A DNA stretch of 64,000 nucleotides from Ascoidea asiatica (GCA_001600695.1 BCKQ01000004.1:947513-1011512); one strand, 5' to 3'. Shown: positions 27,280 to 38,235, counted from the first letter of the stretch. A program made the numbers and translations. The notes: a model not told the origin generated them from the sequence alone.

Positions 27280-28566
27280 ATGACAACACTAATAACTTCA
27301 ATGACTTCAGTAATTTCAACAACTGCAACAACTTCATCAACACCGACGACTCCAAAGACTTCATCAACTTCATATTTAAAATTAAAAGAAATAAAAAAAC
27401 TGAAACAAAATGAATTAAGTTCTAAATCCACTTTTCAATTATCTCATCAAATTTTTTTAAATTTAATTGAATTAAATTATAGAAATACTTGGCTAGCACC
27501 AGGTATAATATATTTCTCAACTTTATTCACTTACATTTTAAGTAATAATTATAATGAATCAAATCCTTTACATAAATTCCTTTTTTTATCTTATAATACA
27601 AATATTTATGATTCAAAAACTAAAAGTATATTATATGCTAAAGGTTATAAAGATTTGATTTTTATTTTTTTTCAACTTATCCTTTTCACATTCTTAAGAC
27701 AATTTCTTATGGAATTGTTTTTTGATCCATTAACTAATTTAAAATATTTAAAAAATCATGTTGGTGGAAAAAATAATAAAAAAAAAATAAGATTTATCGA
27801 ACAATCATATTCAATTTTTTATTATGGTTTATCTTCAATGTTTGGTTTATATACAATGTATAATATGCCAACTTGGTATTTTAATACAATTGAATTTTAT
27901 AAAACTTATCCACATATTTTAAATCCATCTTATTTAAAATTATTTTACCTTTTACAAGCTTCATTTTGGTCTCATCAAGCACTTATATTAATCTTAGGTC
28001 TTGAAAAACCAAGAAAAGATTTTAATGAATTAGTTTTTCATCATATTGTTACTTTATCTTTAATTTATTTCTCATATACCTTTCATTTCACTTGGGTTGG
28101 TGTTGCCATATTTATAACTATGGATACTTCTGATTTTTGTTTTTCAATTTCAAAAGTTTTAAGTTATTTAGATTCAATTTTTGTTGGTCCATTTTTTGCA
28201 TTTTTTGCTTTTACTTGGATTTATACAAGACATTATTTAAATTTAAAAATTATATATGGTGTATTAACAACATTTAAAACTGTTGGTCCATATGTATTAA
28301 ATTTTAAAACTGGTCAATATAAATGTTTTATAAGTCAAGTTTTTTTCTTCTTCTTATTATCTTGTTTACAAGCAGTTAATCTTTATTGGTTATACTTAAT
28401 TTATGGTGTTGCTGTTAAATTTGTATATGTAGGCCATGCAAAAGATGTTAGAAGTGATGAAGAAGATGAAGATGAGAATATAAATGAAAATGAAATTCAA
28501 ATTAAACTTCAAGATAAACAAAAAAATGACCATAAAGAACAAATCATAAAGCCTAAAATGCAATAA
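27280..28566 (+). CDS. LAC1: Ceramide synthase catalytic subunit, copy 2
   Basis: 428-residue paralogue of the gene at 24244, with the same reaction and ER location. The TLC domain spans about residues 165-395, with HHIVTLSLIYFSYTFHFTWVG (catalytic His near 253-254) and TMDTSDFCFSISK. From ELSSKS onward the two copies align almost residue for residue; they differ mainly in the N-terminal 35 residues (here Thr/Ser-rich) and in the acidic tail. A CTG codon at 27400-27402 aligns with a TTA codon of copy 1, which fits decoding as Leu. Having two separately promoted copies parallels LAG1/LAC1 of S. cerevisiae, which are not adjacent there. Symbol choice between copies is arbitrary. Confidence 0.93.
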   Translation: MTTLITSMTSVISTTATTSSTPTTPKTSSTSYLKLKEIKKLKQNELSSKSTFQLSHQIFLNLIELNYRNTWLAPGIIYFSTLFTYILSNNYNESNPLHKFLFLSYNTNIYDSKTKSILYAKGYKDLIFIFFQLILFTFLRQFLMELFFDPLTNLKYLKNHVGGKNNKKKIRFIEQSYSIFYYGLSSMFGLYTMYNMPTWYFNTIEFYKTYPHILNPSYLKLFYLLQASFWSHQALILILGLEKPRKDFNELVFHHIVTLSLIYFSYTFHFTWVGVAIFITMDTSDFCFSISKVLSYLDSIFVGPFFAFFAFTWIYTRHYLNLKIIYGVLTTFKTVGPYVLNFKTGQYKCFISQVFFFFLLSCLQAVNLYWLYLIYGVAVKFVYVGHAKDVRSDEEDEDENINENEIQIKLQDKQKNDHKEQIIKPKMQ

Positions 28567-28846
28567 TAATGATAATAATAATAATTATAATTTATCTCAA
28601 CAACACCAATTTATGAACTTAAACTTAATCTAAATGATCCCTAACTAAAAATAATATCCACTTATCTGAACTTATCTTTGAATTTTATTTCTTCCCTTTT
28701 CTTTTTTCTTTGTTCTTCGAACAGCTTTAATAAGTTATTAGTCTTTACTTTTTAATAATTATAAACATAATGAAGTAAATTACTAGTCAATTTTATAATA
28801 TATAAGGTATATATGATATAATAAAACTTTGATAGAAAAATCGCGA

Positions 28847-30499
28847 TTATTTTAGTAAATTTTTGAATAAAGTATCATTATCTAAAATTTTTAATTGTTC
28901 TTTTGCATTTATAATCATTTCATCACTTATTTCAGGCAATGATTCAAATTGAGAATAAACTTGAATTAAAGGTAATTTGATAATTTCATCATTCTTTGGA
29001 ATATTTTCATTCGAATTTAAATAACTATAATAATATAAATTATTTGGTAAAAAATCGCCATTATCTCTTAAGAAATTATCTCTAATCAAATTATCATTCT
29101 TTTCAATTGAATTAATTTTATCTAAAAATTCATTTATAATTAAATTTAGATTTTTTTGATTTTCAATTCTTCTCTTGATTTCTAAAATTAATAAAAAATA
29201 AGATTTTTTAAAATTTCTAAAAAAATTTATAATTTGTAAATGTGATGTAATTAAAGAATTTGATTTACTTAAAATTAAATTTTTTTCAAAATTTTCAAAA
29301 CTTAGTTGAAACTTCTTTAAATTAAATTCAAGTTTATCCTTTAAAGTTATATTTATTAAGCTTTTTTTGATTTTTATTTCTAATAGTTCAATTAATGCTA
29401 GATTTTTTTCATTTATTTTTGAAAAATTTATAATATTCATAATTTTATTATTTATTTCATTTAATTCAATTAAAACATTAGGAACTTCAATTGAATCATT
29501 TTTGATAATAACATATAATTCCATTAATTCAAAATCACTTATAATTTCATCTTTTACACGAAGAGTTTGAGCATTATCATTTATTTCTTGAAATAAGTCA
29601 TTAAGGATTATTTTTGATTTTCTATTTGAATTTAAATTTAAATTTGAATTTTTAAATTTTAGTTGAATGAATTTGAAACATTCTTTGGATTTATCATAAT
29701 GATCTGTCAAAGATTCTAATAAATTTGCCATTTGATTTTCTAAATCAAAACAATCATTTAATAAATTATCTTCATTAATTTCTTGATGAATTTCTTGATT
29801 TATAATATTGAATTCATTTTCTAAAATTAATAAACTATTTGAAAATTCTTTAAAGTTTAAATTAATTTGATTGATTAGATAATATATATTGTCATCTTTG
29901 TTATCATTATTAAGATTTGTAAAATCATTAGAACTTATATCATTGAATAATTTTTCAAATTCTTTATAATTTGTTTCTAAATCGCTCAAGGCATTATCAA
30001 ATGATAGAAAATTGAACAATGTTTCATAATTTGTATCATTTGCTTTTTTTATTTGAGTTTCTTTCCGGTATTTATTTTCTTTATTTTGTGAATCATTACT
30101 ATTCATTAAGTGAACAGATTTAATTAAGTTCTTTGATACTTTTACTGATTTTAAATCAGTTATCAAATCTTCGAGAGAATTCTTTAAGAACTGAATAACT
30201 TTGAAATTTTCAGTCACTTTAAGTTTTACTTTTTTGTTGAATCTTAGATTAATTAGACTCATAATGATTCCTTCAAAGAATTCTTTCTGTTGTTTTAAGA
30301 AATTTATGAAAAAAACAATTTTCAGTATCTTTAGATTATTTGAATTAATCATATCTTTCAATGAATTTATTTGTTCATTTGAATTCGAACATATTATCTT
30401 CGCAGTTGATAAATCTCTTCTTGAATCGATCAAAATTTGTAGTATTTCATCTTTTATGGATTCATTGGATAGATTAATTGAGGTTGTATTCATGTCCAT
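28847..30499 (-). CDS. ATG17: Autophagy scaffold Atg17
   Basis: 550-residue, almost entirely helical and coiled-coil protein. The start (SRRDLSTAKIICSNSNEQI, about residues 27-45) follows the Atg17 pattern of a helix with ARRSLS and an LC.A-type motif, then a long helix with INFLKQQKEFF. The C-terminus has RDNFLRDNGDFLPNNLY, matching the conserved GxFLP segment that closes fungal Atg17 proteins. Atg17 forms an S-shaped dimer with Atg29-Atg31 and organises the Atg1 kinase complex at the phagophore assembly site under starvation. Sequence similarity in this family is low, so the call rests on the two end motifs, length (S. cerevisiae 417; other fungi 450-560) and helical content. It is divergent from TOP3. 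Confidence 0.62.
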   Translation of the reverse strand: MDMNTTSINLSNESIKDEILQILIDSRRDLSTAKIICSNSNEQINSLKDMINSNNLKILKIVFFINFLKQQKEFFEGIIMSLINLRFNKKVKLKVTENFKVIQFLKNSLEDLITDLKSVKVSKNLIKSVHLMNSNDSQNKENKYRKETQIKKANDTNYETLFNFLSFDNALSDLETNYKEFEKLFNDISSNDFTNLNNDNKDDNIYYLINQINLNFKEFSNSLLILENEFNIINQEIHQEINEDNLLNDCFDLENQMANLLESLTDHYDKSKECFKFIQLKFKNSNLNLNSNRKSKIILNDLFQEINDNAQTLRVKDEIISDFELMELYVIIKNDSIEVPNVLIELNEINNKIMNIINFSKINEKNLALIELLEIKIKKSLINITLKDKLEFNLKKFQLSFENFEKNLILSKSNSLITSHLQIINFFRNFKKSYFLLILEIKRRIENQKNLNLIINEFLDKINSIEKNDNLIRDNFLRDNGDFLPNNLYYYSYLNSNENIPKNDEIIKLPLIQVYSQFESLPEISDEMIINAKEQLKILDNDTLFKNLLK

Positions 30500-30921
30500 A
30501 TTCTTTATTCTTTTATCTAATATTATTATATTTCATTCTTTTGATGTTCTGATAGTCTCCTGGATATTGAATAGGATTAAATAAAACCAAATAATTTCAA
30601 TTTCAATTTAAAGTCCTTTGTTTCGATAAGCAAGCGATAAGAAATCGAAAACAAAGAAAGAAAAGAAGACCCATGAAAGTGGCGTCGTTATTGGATATTT
30701 AACACCACCCGCAGTTGTGGACTCGAAGTGGTTGGATAAGCGAAAAAAGTTCGAGCTCAAAAGAAAACAAATCAAATTTACAGAGTTTCAGGAAGTGATT
30801 AAAGAATTGAAATAGAACAATAAGTAAAATGAATCAAAAGAATTGAAGAAAACAGGAAAAAGAAATAGTTGATATTCTGTTGGTGAACTGTATCTTTGAA
30901 GTGTTGGAGGGTTTTTAAGAA
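30500..30921. other. Divergent promoter region of ATG17 and TOP3
   Basis: 422 bases. A short G+C-richer patch at about 30670-30760 (GGCGTCG, CACCACCCGC, GTGGACTCG) probably marks the shared nucleosome-depleted promoter. I found no MCB site here. No gene seen. Confidence 0.45.
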
Positions 30922-32820
30922 ATGATGAAGGTTCTTTGCGTAGCGGAAAAGAATACAATTTCAAAAGCAGTTGCAGGAATTCTTTCTGGAGGTCGAAGCA
31001 GAATGAGAAACACTAGTGTTAACACTGTGAAGAATTACGATTTTTCTTTTGATTTCAAAGATGGTAATGGGTCTGTAGATGTTACAATGACTGCTGTGAG
31101 TGGTCATTTATATCAAAATGATTTCTCTCCAAGATATTCCAATTGGCGAGAGGTGAATCCATCTGAGTTATTTGAAGCTCCAGTGATTGAGAAAGCTGGT
31201 GACACTAGAAGTAAAAACATTATAAAGAATCTAATGCAAGAGAGTCAAAGAGCTAATAAATTAATAATATGGACAGATTGTGATAGGGAGGGTGAATATA
31301 TTGGTTTTGAGATTCTAAAAGCAATTAAAACGAGTAATAATTATTTCAATTTAGATAATGTTGAACGAGCTCAATTTTCTCATCTTGAAAGAAATCATAT
31401 TGTTAGAGCTGCAACAAATTTAATAAAATTAGATAAAAATGCAATTGATGCTGTAAGAACAAGAATGGAACTTGATTTAAGAACAGGAGCTGCTTTTACA
31501 AGATTTTTATCAATGGGATTCCAAGATAAATTTAATGATATTAAACAAAGTAAAAAAATTATATCTTATGGTTCTTGTCAATTTCCAACTTTAGGTTTTG
31601 TTGTAAATAGATATAAAAGAGTTCAATCTTTTATTAAAGAAAAATTTTGGTTTTTAGATTTAACAATAAAAAATGGTACAAATTTACATTCTTTTACTTG
31701 GTCAAGAGGTCATATATTCGATAAATTATTTGTAACTCTAATTTTAGAAAATTGTATAAATGCAAAACAAGATGGGAAAATTACTAATGTAATCAAAAAA
31801 CCAACTTTAAATAGAAAACCGTTACCTTTAACAACTGTTGAATTACAAAAAAAATGTGCAAAGCTTTTTAAATATGGTGCAAAAGAAACTTTACAAGCTG
31901 CAGAAAGTTTATATACAAAAGGTTTTATTTCATATCCAAGAACAGAAACTGATTCATTTCCAAAAAAAATGGATTTGAAAGAATTTATTAAAAAACAATA
32001 TGAAAGTGATCAATGGGGTAATTATGCAAGAGAGTTACTTGAAAATAATAAATTTAATCAACCAAGACAAGGTAGACATAATGATGAAGCGCATCCTCCA
32101 ATTCATCCTGCAAATTTTGTTAATATTAATGCAACTAATACAGTTTTAAATGCTAAAGAACAAAAAATTTATGAATATGTTGTAAGACATTTTTTAGCAT
32201 GCTGTTCAAATGATGCAATTGGAGATTTAACAACAATTGAATTAAAATGGGTAACAGAAACTTTCACTGCGAATGCATTAGTTGTTAAAGAATTAAATTA
32301 TTTAGAAATTTATACATATTCAAATTGGAGTTCAAGTGCTAACATTTTGCCAGATTATAAAATTGGTGATAATATACCAATTTATAAATGTAATATTAAA
32401 GAAGGTATAACATCACCACCAAATTATCTAACAGAATCTGAATTAATTTCATTAATGGATCTTAATGGAATTGGCACAGATGCAACAATTGCAGAACATA
32501 TAGAAACTATATTAAAGAGAGAATATATAAGTAAAAAAAAAAAAAAAAATCAAACAATTTTATTACCAGAAGAAATTGGAATGGCTTTAGTACAAGGATT
32601 TGAAAAAATAAATTTTAGTAATAATATGTGCTTATCAAAACCATTTTTAAGAAAAAATTTAGAAATTGAATTGAAAGAAATTTGTGAAGGTAAAAAAACA
32701 AAAGAAGAAGTTTTAGGTGAAATGATAAATTTATACAGGGAAGCATATCTTTTAAGTAATAGGAATAAAAATACATTATTTCAAGCATATAAAGATGTTC
32801 AAGAAGAAAATAGAGCATGA
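30922..32820 (+). CDS. TOP3: DNA topoisomerase III
   Basis: 632-residue type IA topoisomerase that relaxes negative supercoils and, with Sgs1-Rmi1, dissolves double Holliday junctions. The Toprim domain opens with VLCVAEKNTISKAVA and has the metal-binding motif WTDCDREGEYIGFE near 116-130. The catalytic Tyr is in FISYPRTETDSFP near residue 338. DEAHPPIHPA, and GTDATIAEHIETILKREYI near 515-530, are typical of the eukaryotic TOP3 core. There is no C-terminal zinc-finger extension, as in S. cerevisiae Top3 (656 residues). Two ATGs open the frame (30922 and 30925); the second gives MKVLCVAEK as in the family and may be used. The stop lies only 14 bases from the stop of the convergent gene. Confidence 0.97.
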   Translation: MMKVLCVAEKNTISKAVAGILSGGRSRMRNTSVNTVKNYDFSFDFKDGNGSVDVTMTAVSGHLYQNDFSPRYSNWREVNPSELFEAPVIEKAGDTRSKNIIKNLMQESQRANKLIIWTDCDREGEYIGFEILKAIKTSNNYFNLDNVERAQFSHLERNHIVRAATNLIKLDKNAIDAVRTRMELDLRTGAAFTRFLSMGFQDKFNDIKQSKKIISYGSCQFPTLGFVVNRYKRVQSFIKEKFWFLDLTIKNGTNLHSFTWSRGHIFDKLFVTLILENCINAKQDGKITNVIKKPTLNRKPLPLTTVELQKKCAKLFKYGAKETLQAAESLYTKGFISYPRTETDSFPKKMDLKEFIKKQYESDQWGNYARELLENNKFNQPRQGRHNDEAHPPIHPANFVNINATNTVLNAKEQKIYEYVVRHFLACCSNDAIGDLTTIELKWVTETFTANALVVKELNYLEIYTYSNWSSSANILPDYKIGDNIPIYKCNIKEGITSPPNYLTESELISLMDLNGIGTDATIAEHIETILKREYISKKKKKNQTILLPEEIGMALVQGFEKINFSNNMCLSKPFLRKNLEIELKEICEGKKTKEEVLGEMINLYREAYLLSNRNKNTLFQAYKDVQEENRA

Positions 32821-32834
32821 AAGTAATAAAGTCA

Positions 32835-34265
32835 TTAAGCTATTAGATCTAAAAGATCTTCATAAACTTTTGAAACTTCATATTTATAATCAGTTATATT
32901 ATATTTATCTCTTAAATTAAAAATTATTGGTCTTGTAGTTTCTGCAATTGATCTTAATCTAATTTTTTCAGTATTTGAAAAACAATTAAATTTATCAATT
33001 AAAATTGTAAATTTATTATTTAAAGAATTTAATAATTTCAAAATTATTAATAAAGTTTCTTTATTAAAATTAAATCTATCATTAAAATTTAAATAATCAA
33101 TTAATTCACCAGAAGCTTTTAATAAATATTGAGGTTGATTTAATTTTTTACTATCTTTAAGAATATTAAAATTTTTATCAATAGATAACTCAATTGAATT
33201 GAAAATAAAATTAATTAATGAATTAAAATCTATTAATAAATCATTTAATGAATTATATGGTTCTATTGGTTTTTCATATAGTTTTATAGTTTTATCCTCG
33301 TTTTTGCTCGTTTTATCATTATTATTGATTATATTTTCATTTGAAGTTAATTTTTTAGAAATTGGTGAAGATATTGAAGATTCAGTTTTAAAAGATTGAA
33401 AATATTTTCTTTGAATTATTGAGAATTTTTTATCAAATATATTTATTAATTTAATTTCTTGATCTCTAGTCAATTTTTTATTGCTTTTGTTTTCATTTTT
33501 GTTGTTATTATTGGTAGCATTGTCAGATATTTTTTTTTTAAATTTCAATAAAATTTCATCATATGAATTATTTTTATTTTGAAACAGAAGATTAGTATCT
33601 ATATTCAAAAAAGAATCACAAGGTTTGAATTCTTCTATTTCTTCAGGGTCAATATTTATTGGTTCGTTTTCTTTTTCTTGTTCTTGTTGTCCATTTGATA
33701 TCTGAGGATTGATATTTTTATTTATTTTTGAATAATCTATGGAGATTTCTGAATCCATATCAATATCTGAATCTAAATCTGATTCTAATGCTACTTGATT
33801 ATCATCTTTTATGAAACTACCATATGTATCATTGAATTTCTTTAGATTATTGATACTATTATCTTTACTATCTTTTAAAAGATCTTCAAAGTCATCATCA
33901 TCTTCATCGTCATCTTCATCATCATCATATTCGTTTTTGTCATTGTTAATGTGATCAGTACCATTAACAATATAATCGCCGGAATCATCTAATTGAAATA
34001 TTGTCTTCTTTTGAGAAGTGGGTCGATAATCATTATCAGATTTTTTATCATATTGACTTTCATCATCAGATAAATCTGGATTTAGATCTAAATTGAAATG
34101 TAAGTTGATCTTATCTTGAGTTGAATTATTTATAAAGAATCCCGAAGAAAGTTCTTCATTTGCCTTTGGGTGTAATGGAGTTCCTGGAGTTGGAGGTATT
34201 TCTCTGGTGAGGATAATATTACTATTGTTGTTACTATTGCTATTATTGTTGTTATTGGGAATCAT
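32835..34265 (-). CDS. Acidic, Asn-rich protein of unknown function with a helical C-terminus
   Basis: 476 residues, not recognised. The N-terminus is poly-Asn, then REIPPTPGTPLHPK, which contains TP sites suitable for a cyclin-dependent kinase. Residues about 105-200 are highly acidic (DDDEDDDEDDDD and DSDIDMDS runs). Residues from about 205 onward become ordered: EPINIDPEEIEEFKPCDSF, then KLTRDQEIKLINIFDKKFS. The last 150 residues are predicted helical and end with SNTEKIRLRSIAETTRPIIF and a conserved-looking terminal YEDLLDLIA. The clean, non-repetitive C-terminus suggests a conserved domain, perhaps nuclear. It converges on TOP3 with a 14-base gap and is divergent from SSL2. The start is the first ATG. 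Confidence 0.6.
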   Translation of the reverse strand: MIPNNNNNSNSNNNSNIILTREIPPTPGTPLHPKANEELSSGFFINNSTQDKINLHFNLDLNPDLSDDESQYDKKSDNDYRPTSQKKTIFQLDDSGDYIVNGTDHINNDKNEYDDDEDDDEDDDDFEDLLKDSKDNSINNLKKFNDTYGSFIKDDNQVALESDLDSDIDMDSEISIDYSKINKNINPQISNGQQEQEKENEPINIDPEEIEEFKPCDSFLNIDTNLLFQNKNNSYDEILLKFKKKISDNATNNNNKNENKSNKKLTRDQEIKLINIFDKKFSIIQRKYFQSFKTESSISSPISKKLTSNENIINNNDKTSKNEDKTIKLYEKPIEPYNSLNDLLIDFNSLINFIFNSIELSIDKNFNILKDSKKLNQPQYLLKASGELIDYLNFNDRFNFNKETLLIILKLLNSLNNKFTILIDKFNCFSNTEKIRLRSIAETTRPIIFNLRDKYNITDYKYEVSKVYEDLLDLIA

Positions 34266-34698
34266 TGTCAGTTATTGTTGATGAATGTTTGTTATTATTA
34301 AGGGGTTGGTTTTTAGTGTTTTATTTACTCGTATGAATAATAATTTCGAGAATGATTGTTTTGTTTACTCCATACCCATGAAAAGAAGCAAAAGAAGCAA
34401 AATAAGCAAAGCAAGAACCAAAACAACCCCAGGCACTTCCGCTGCAATGACCCCAGATCTTGATTCCGGTCATAAATTGCCTTTTACAGCCTATTACGGA
34501 AAAGCAGTTCACTCATAAAGCTAATTACGGTCAGCTGACTGCCTGATTTGTCAGCCGCTGAGCAGAAAAGAGCAATTGAATACAATCAGATCAAATAAAT
34601 ATAATCAATCTTTCATTATTCTTGAGATAATCATTTTGTTTTGATTTTATTTGTTTGTTTTCAATCATATTCCATGTAACTTATTGGAATTATTAGTT
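34266..34698. other. Divergent promoter region of the acidic protein gene and SSL2
   Basis: 433 bases. A G+C-richer core spans about 34425-34565 and contains two ATTACGG motifs (34495-34501 and 34524-34530) and the ten-base perfect palindrome GTCAGCTGAC at 34530-34539. Open frames across this interval on both strands are short and overlap each other, so I treat them as chance. Confidence 0.45.
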
Positions 34699-37212
34699 AT
34701 GTCAATAGCAACTCCTCATAATCCTTTCAAAGACATAGATGATAAAATAGATGATCCTGAATTAGAGGATGCTTTCACCGAGGGAAGTAGTTCAGATTCA
34801 GATTATGATGACACTAATATAGGAAATTTAAATAATTCAAATCAAAGTCATTTAACTCCAATAACTACAATAGATTCAGATTTAAGTAAAGATCAAATTT
34901 TAAATCAAAATGAAGATCAAGATTTTGATAAATATAAAAATGATGGTTTACATTCAATTTTTAAAGAAAATGATTTTTCAAAATTAAATTTAAAAAAAGA
35001 TCATTATTCACGTCCATTATGGATTGCAGGTAAACAAATCATTTTAGAAAGTTTTAGTCCATTAGCAGAACAAGCTCAAGATTTTTTAATAACAATTGCA
35101 GAACCTGTAAGTAGACCTGCTCATATTCATGAATATAGAATTACAACATATTCCTTATATGCCGCAGTTTCTGTTGGTTTAGAAACTTCAGATATATTAT
35201 CTGTATTAGAAAGATTATCAAAAGTTCCATTATCCGAATCAACAATAAATTTTATTAAAATTTCAACAATTTCATATGGTAAAATTAAATTAGTTCTTAA
35301 AGAAAATAGATATTATCTTGAAAGTTCTCAACCTGATATTATTCAAATGTTATTAAAAGATGCTGTAATTGGTACAACTAGAATTCAAAATTCTGGTATT
35401 ATTAATAAAACAAGTGATGGTATAATAAAAGATACAAAAAATACTTCTGATATTACTAATATTAATGATAAAGATAAAAATAAACAAGAAAATATTGATA
35501 TTGAAAAAGAAAAAGAAATTGAAGAGGATACAGATGATTTATTTACTGCAATTGATGAAGATAAAGATGATGAAGATTTAGATGCTGTACATTCCTTTGA
35601 AATTGAAAGAGAATCTGTTGAAAAAGTTAAAGAAAGATGTCAAGCTTTAAATTATCCTTTATTAGAAGAATATGATTTCAAATTTGATACAAATAATCCT
35701 GATTTAGATATGGATTTACGTCCTTCAACAAAAGTTAGACCATATCAAGAAAAATCTTTAAGTAAAATGTTTGGTAATGGTAGAGCAAGATCTGGAATTA
35801 TAGTTTTACCATGTGGTGCAGGTAAAACTTTAGTTGGTATAACTGCCGCTTGTACTATAAGAAAATCAACAATTGTTTTATGTACATCTTCAGTTTCTGT
35901 AATGCAATGGAAAAATGAGTTTTTAAAATGGAGTACTATAAGTCCAGAATCTGTTGCAGTTTTTACATCAGATAATAAAGAAATGTTCACAACAGAATCT
36001 GGGTTAATTGTTTCAACATATTCGATGATTTCAAAAACTAATAGTAGGTCTCATGATTCTCAAAAAGTTATTGATTTTTTAAAAGGTAGAGAATGGGGTT
36101 TTTTAATTTTAGATGAAGTTCATGTTGTACCTGCAATGATGTTCAGAAGAGTTATTACAACAATTTCTGCTCATGCAAAATTAGGTTTAACAGCAACTTT
36201 AGTTAGAGAAGATGATAAAATTAGTGATTTAAATTTTTTAATTGGACCAAAATTATATGAAGCAAATTGGATGGAATTAGCTCAAAAAGGTCATATTGCT
36301 AAAGTTCAATGTGCAGAAGTTTGGTGTCCAATGACAGCAGAATTTTATTCAGAATATATTAATTCACCTGCGAGAAAAAAAATGTTATTATATATTATGA
36401 ATCCAACAAAATTTCAAGCTGCACAATTTTTAATAAGTTATCATGAACAAAGAGGTGATAAAATTATTGTATTTTCTGATAATGTTTATGCATTAGTTGA
36501 ATATGCTTTAAAATTAAATAGACCATTTATTTGTGGAGAAACTCCACAGCAAGAAAGAATGAAAATTCTAAAAAATTTTCAATATAATGATCAAGTTAAT
36601 ACAATTTTTTTATCAAAAGTTGGTGATACATCAATTGATTTACCTGAAGCAACATGTTTGATTCAAATTTCATCACATTATGGATCAAGAAGACAAGAAG
36701 CTCAAAGATTAGGTCGTATTTTAAGAGCCAAAAGAAGAAATGATGAAGGTTTTAATGCATTTTTTTATTCATTAGTTTCAAAAGATACACAAGAAATGTA
36801 TTATTCATCAAAAAGACAAGCATTTTTAGTAGATCAAGGTTATGCTTTCAAAGTTATTACACATTTAAATGGATTAGAAAATTTTCCAAGTTTAGCATAT
36901 ACATTACCTTCAGAAAGAAGAGAATTATTACAAAAAGTTTTATTAAAAGAAGAAAATGCAGCAAGTATTGAAGCAGGGGATGATGCAGATAATTTTGTTG
37001 GAAGAGGTACTAAGATGGCACCTGGTAAAAAAAGAAAATTTCAAGGTTCAAATTTTGGTAGAACTAAAGTTCAAAGAGCTACAGGTTCAATTGCAGGTTT
37101 TGCAGGTGGTGAAGATATGGCATATGTTGAATATTCTGGTAATAAAAATAAAGAATTAAGGGAACATAATCCACTTATACAGAAATTGTATTATTCTAAA
37201 AAGAAGAAATAA
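34699..37212 (+). CDS. SSL2: TFIIH translocase Ssl2 (Rad25/XPB)
   Basis: 837-residue ATP-dependent DNA translocase of TFIIH, needed for promoter opening by RNA polymerase II and for nucleotide excision repair. The N-terminal domain has [20 protein letters not shown]. The helicase core has GCGAGKT (Walker A, near residue 373), LDEVHVVP (DEVH box near 472), [10 protein letters not shown] (motif III) and [11 protein letters not shown] (motif VI). The basic C-terminus (KKRKF) follows. Order and length match S. cerevisiae Ssl2 (843). The open frame extends 16 codons upstream from a TTG, but I chose the ATG at 34699, giving [10 protein letters not shown]. An acidic low-complexity insert (about 235-290) separates the N-terminal domain from the core and is longer than usual. 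Confidence 0.97.
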   Translation: MSIATPHNPFKDIDDKIDDPELEDAFTEGSSSDSDYDDTNIGNLNNSNQSHLTPITTIDSDLSKDQILNQNEDQDFDKYKNDGLHSIFKENDFSKLNLKKDHYSRPLWIAGKQIILESFSPLAEQAQDFLITIAEPVSRPAHIHEYRITTYSLYAAVSVGLETSDILSVLERLSKVPLSESTINFIKISTISYGKIKLVLKENRYYLESSQPDIIQMLLKDAVIGTTRIQNSGIINKTSDGIIKDTKNTSDITNINDKDKNKQENIDIEKEKEIEEDTDDLFTAIDEDKDDEDLDAVHSFEIERESVEKVKERCQALNYPLLEEYDFKFDTNNPDLDMDLRPSTKVRPYQEKSLSKMFGNGRARSGIIVLPCGAGKTLVGITAACTIRKSTIVLCTSSVSVMQWKNEFLKWSTISPESVAVFTSDNKEMFTTESGLIVSTYSMISKTNSRSHDSQKVIDFLKGREWGFLILDEVHVVPAMMFRRVITTISAHAKLGLTATLVREDDKISDLNFLIGPKLYEANWMELAQKGHIAKVQCAEVWCPMTAEFYSEYINSPARKKMLLYIMNPTKFQAAQFLISYHEQRGDKIIVFSDNVYALVEYALKLNRPFICGETPQQERMKILKNFQYNDQVNTIFLSKVGDTSIDLPEATCLIQISSHYGSRRQEAQRLGRILRAKRRNDEGFNAFFYSLVSKDTQEMYYSSKRQAFLVDQGYAFKVITHLNGLENFPSLAYTLPSERRELLQKVLLKEENAASIEAGDDADNFVGRGTKMAPGKKRKFQGSNFGRTKVQRATGSIAGFAGGEDMAYVEYSGNKNKELREHNPLIQKLYYSKKKK

Positions 37213-38235
37213 ATGGTTTTGTATTACATTGGGCAATTTTTAAAAATACGGGGTTGTCATTATCAATATCTTGGTTGTATTTTTTTAGTTTTATCTCAGG
37301 TACAAGCCTCTTTTAAAAACTCTCGACATATATAAATTTTCAAGGGACAGAATGAAATAACTGATAATATAAGTTTCATATATTTTATATTCTCTTCTTA
37401 TTTTTTATACACTTTATACACACTTTATACTATAATAATAATAATAATATTAACACTAACACAAAATGAAACTAACGTTACTGTAGAGCAAAAACCGAGG
37501 TGAGATTTCCGGGCCCTCTTTAAATCGCAAAAATATGTTCCAAGAAACTGGCTTCGTTGGCTTAAATAGCTGAATAATCAAAAAATTGATCAAAAAATTT
37601 AAATAAAAGAAGAAGAAACCAAAAAAAAAAAAAAGCAAGTAACCATAATTCAAATAATTTGCACCTCACCATTAAAGAAAAATTTAATTTGCACTGTTTT
37701 TGTAACTCCAATTCTCTGTTTTCAAGTTCTTATTCGCAATACTTTCATGATTTGTTCAATTATTGATGGTATTCTGGAGTGCCTTATTCGGATTATCTCC
37801 GCAACTCGTTTAGCGTCAAGCCGGTATTAACTCCGCATTCCGTTTCTGAAAAAAAAAGTCGAAATTTTCAGAAATTTTTGAATTTTACAAAAAGTTTTAT
37901 AAAATTTACTGTGTTTTTTAGAAGAAACATGCTAAAACTTTTGGTGAGTTACAAGTCGAAATTGCTCGAATAAGAGCTGGAAAACAATCTCTGTTCATTC
38001 TTTTTTTTTCTGGTTTCTTCATTTTCTTATAAATTTTTCTTTGTTAATTGTTATCGTTATCTCCACCAAGCGGATTTAATCAAAATTCAAGACTTCTTTT
38101 TTTATTGCTAAATTTATATTAGAAATATAAAATAAATAAAAGATTTAATTTATATAAAGCATGAGAAATAGCTCTTTAATTTTTTAATCAAATCATGATT
38201 TTTTGATTATTATTAAAGATACAAAGTTTTTCAAA
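37213..38235. other. Intergenic region upstream of the MCT-like transporter gene
   Basis: 1 kb. Two G+C-richer patches are visible, at about 37485-37560 and 37760-37840. The second contains CGG-N7-CCG (37790-37802 region), a spacing typical of zinc-cluster dimers. AT-rich sequence and A/T runs fill the rest. Short open frames at 37456-37653 and 37779-37973 start at non-ATG codons or are low-complexity and are not called. Confidence 0.4.

Noticed and set aside
34651-34698. N-terminal extension of SSL2 from 34651
   Set aside because: The first codon is TTG and the extension is unlike Ssl2; the ATG at 34699 gives a normal length.
38203-38235. Start of the MCT-like gene at 38203
   Set aside because: The codon is TTG; the ATG at 38236 is the first Met.
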